Assembly (NCBI RefSeq): GCF_051020985.1
Contig: NC_135000.1
Coordinates: 21,854,784 to 21,918,783, forward strand
Direction: 5' to 3'
Source: Nomia melanderi
Lineage: Eukaryota; Arthropoda; Insecta; Hymenoptera; Halictidae
Length of the DNA stretch: 64,000 nucleotides
Shown here: piece by piece, positions 61,901 through 64,000 of the stretch
Numbering within the stretch: position 1 is the stretch's first letter
How the letters are laid out: each line of letters starts with the position of its first letter
Translations under genes and position numbers: made by a program
Notes under the pieces: model-generated
Database searches by the model: none
Seen by the model: the letters and a program-made list of their open reading frames with translations, nothing else
Told to the model about the DNA's origin: nothing

Positions 61901-64000
61901 ACGGTACTTCTGCCGACCGAGAGACGACAGAAGGGAATCAAATTTTCATGACTGTACCGGTTCACCGAACACCTCCGCCCTCTTCGAGGCAACGAGCATA
62001 CATTTTCTAATTGGTTGTCCTCGCATCACTCAGCTCCCATCGAATCGTAAGTGACATCAGACTCGCGGGCCGTTCGGCCTATCGATGCCGGTCGCGTACT
62101 GCTCGGCCGTTCGCGAGCCTTCGCCAAGCGCGCCGCGAAGAATGCATTTTCTAATTAACGAACGAAGGGAGCCTCCCGCCCGCTCAATCTCCATCAAATT
62201 AACACCGGCCGTCGTTATATCTAGCTATGCCCAATTCTCGAGGGATTCTCTAAAGGGACTCGTCACGGCCGGCGCGGAAAGAGCGAAAGAGAGGCGCATC
62301 GACCTACACCGTACGGAGTTAGAGACAGAGGGAAAGAGGATTGTAAAAGGGAAAAAGAAAGAGGCAGAGACGGCTACGGCGAGAGAGAAACGGAAAGAAA
62401 CGAAGAGAGAAAGAGCGAACGGCGCGAACAGCGCGCGAGCGGCGGCGGCGGCGGCGGCGAGTGCCGCGAGTAGCGGCGATGTAGGTCAACCGCGAGGCGA
62501 CCGCGAGAGGCCCCGAGGGTCGCCGAGAATCGGCGAGAACGGCCGAACGGCAATCACGTTGCGCGCATCTGGGTCACCGGCGTACTGGCGCATGCGCAGT
62601 CGCCTCCCTCGGTCGTTCACCGTTGACCAAGTTACTAACCTTCCGACACCCGGTCGCCAGTTAGATTCCCGTATTGACCGCTGGAAAAACGTTGACTTTT
62701 CCCTCACGAGAGAAAACGGTCCGGTCTTTTCATACGTCAGGGAACCCAGACCCGACCAGGCTGAACGTTGAACGGAAACTTCACGGAGGTTCGTAGCACC
62801 ATGGATGGTTAGCGGCGGCGTCTAGCGCTCACCGGTAACGGACGTTAACTCACGATCGAAATGTAGCTATCAGTCGACTGTTTGCAGGATGAGGTGCTCA
62901 TAGTGCACAGATGGTGTTCGTCAGAACGAACACGAGATTCGGCGTTTAACGCTAGATAACATCGTCGCTGGACGAAAGGAAACGAAATGTACCGAAGGGC
63001 AAACGACACGCCGCGTCCCGCCCGGCTACCCAACGGACCACACGATTTTGAATCGTAGATGTCGCTGCGGCGCACCGTTGCGCGGCGTGTGCACTGTTCC
63101 CAAGGCAGGAAGTAACGCGTCCCGCGAATCGATCGATTCTTACGACTGGAAACTGCCTAGGAACTATACCGTTGATCGGGAGTATCGACGGGAAGCCGAT
63201 GTCGGTGGCTGCCTAGCGTCTTCTCCGGCTGACGAGTATCGGACTCCGGACTCTGAGAAGGTAACCGAGCCGTCGACGTCTACCGACAGCCAGATGCAAA
63301 TCAGCTGCGGTATCGGGGACCGGTGCGCCGAGTAACTGACGCGATAAATCCATGCGTAACGGGCTACAATTTATCCGTGATGTACGCGTCCGCAGCAGAC
63401 AACGTTTGCACTGATGCGCGCGCGAACACCGACGACGAAAATACATAATGAATGGCCGCGAGAAACGGAAGACAATGTTTAGCCGGCTGAATCGGCCGAT
63501 GCGTTTCCGAGCTATTCACGTCCGGCCCGGCCCGGCCCGAATTCGAAAATCTTTTCGGCCGGTCTTGGCACCGGTTGGCCGACGCTCGGCCGTGTCGCGC
63601 CGCACGGCACAGCGTCGCGTTCAGCACGCGGACCCCTGTGTGTGCCGGTGCGGCGCGGCGGAGCAATGTCGCAAGCGTTGCTACATCTGAATTCGCTTAA
63701 GGAAACTGTAACGGTCATTCTTGTCTGCGGCTGAGCGGGACTCCTTCGCAGTTGCGCACTACGTGGCCCCAAGGGCCGTTTGCTTCTCCCCGTTCTCGCG
63801 TTACGTAATTCACGAGATCGGTCATCCTCGCGTCCCGTACCGGTCGCCTTCTGCCACAGATGATTTCGTGTCGTCCGCGTCGCTGGACGGCTCCGCGTTT
63901 TGCACCGATACGAGTTACTCGTGTCCCGGCGTCTCGCGTGTCCGCAGACATTCGTCGCTAGAATAACTAATGGCAACTTCAAAACATGTCTGTTCGGATT
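58931..64000. other. CpG-rich right end of the window
   Basis: GC- and CpG-rich through most of 59.0-60.2, 60.8-61.4 and 61.6-64.0 kb, with (CGAG)-type repeats at 59022-59060, a CGG run at 60079-60095 and a (GGC)n run at 62440-62460. It is open in many frames; the longest is 228 codons at 62085. No family is recognised. It could hold another promoter or the surroundings of the next exon. Confidence 0.4.
62085..62771 (+). other. Unrecognised 228-codon open frame, doubtful
   Basis: A true ATG at 62085 opens 228 codons. The middle (about residues 75-135) is Lys/Arg/Glu-rich and ends in an Ala run encoded by the GGC repeat; the flanks are Arg/Pro/Ser-rich. No domain recognised. The purine-rich middle and CpG-rich setting explain the lack of stops, so I think it is more likely untranslated or chance. 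It is the longest ATG frame in the window not built mostly on a dinucleotide repeat. Confidence 0.15.

Larger units (their letters stand above)
24115..64000 (+). other. HR3 intron 1 (inferred), extends beyond the window
   Basis: The intron opens with the donor GTAAAC at 24115. No exon with the nuclear-receptor signatures expected next (CKVCGD, CEGCKGFFRR) was recognised in any frame up to 64000, so the intron is at least 39.9 kb unless a small exon was missed. It is mostly AT-rich unique sequence broken by CpG-rich pockets, short tandem duplications and decayed TTAA-element ends, annotated separately. Very long first introns are common for ecdysone-response regulators and usually hold enhancers and alternative promoters. 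The extent rests on not finding the next exon. Confidence 0.6.

Noticed and set aside
62904..63260. Open stretch ending at a donor-like AAG|GTAACC, with an acidic protein-like C-terminal part
   Set aside because: The donor would be in phase 0, which does not match the phase-1 HR3 junction, there is no in-frame ATG, and no family is recognised.
63712..63966. Ser-rich 85-codon open stretch near the right edge
   Set aside because: It begins at a non-ATG codon, lies in CpG-rich DNA open on both strands, and shows no family match.
24115..64000. HR3 DNA-binding-domain exon
   Set aside because: Looked for the CKVCGD and CEGCKGFFRR signatures in all frames of the open stretches; none seen.
1..64000. 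CRISPR arrays, rRNA genes, bacterial operon features
   Set aside because: No spaced direct repeats of CRISPR type, no rRNA-like sequence; the gene structure and repeats are those of an animal nuclear genome.

Overview
This is a eukaryotic window, almost entirely non-coding, from the 5' part of one insect gene. I recognise one protein-coding exon: positions 23991-24114 on the + strand encode the first 41 residues of the nuclear receptor HR3 (Hr3/Hr46, the insect ROR-type orphan receptor of the ecdysone cascade). The start (MFEMWS..SKLE) and the end (SSGSIK, then a phase-1 splice donor) match how HR3 begins in other insects, where SSGSIK is followed by the DNA-binding domain. The alternation of AT-rich intron-like DNA with sharply CpG-rich pockets, the CT/GA/CA microsatellites and the small TTAA-flanked elements fit a hymenopteran genome, perhaps a bee. 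That placement is inference.

Layout. Positions 1-22.6 kb are 5' flank or distal untranslated exons. They hold two small TTAA-ended MITEs (2754-2940, 3501-3660), a 2.9-kb CpG-rich block with long CT tracts (7.5-10.4 kb), a 155-bp tandem array (14.3-14.7 kb), a 554-bp terminal-inverted-repeat element (17.0-17.6 kb) and two more CpG-rich blocks (17.6-18.2 and 19.2-20.5 kb). A degenerate 70-bp array (22.4-22.64 kb) sits just before the proximal HR3 flank and leader (22.6-23.99 kb).

From 24115 to the right edge (39.9 kb) everything reads as HR3 intron 1. I did not find the exon with the two zinc fingers, so the intron probably runs past the window. It contains nucleosome-length tandem duplications (27.8-28.4, 39.6-40.2 and 47.1-47.5 kb, plus a complex one at 49.3-51.1 kb), a long imperfect hairpin (41.1 kb) and CpG-rich pockets at 31.0-32.8, 34.4-35.0, 40.1-40.6, 44.3-45.9, 47.5-48.2 and 59-64 kb. 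Some of these pockets could be alternative promoters or first exons.

HR3 is an early-late ecdysone-response gene, so the regulatory signals fit the locus. The best is a composite DR4 plus IR1 ecdysone-element-like site at 33201-33223, with a weaker match at 5742-5754. An out-of-frame upstream AUG overlaps the HR3 start. Most long open frames in the window are low-complexity or CpG-rich artefacts and were left out or marked as weak.
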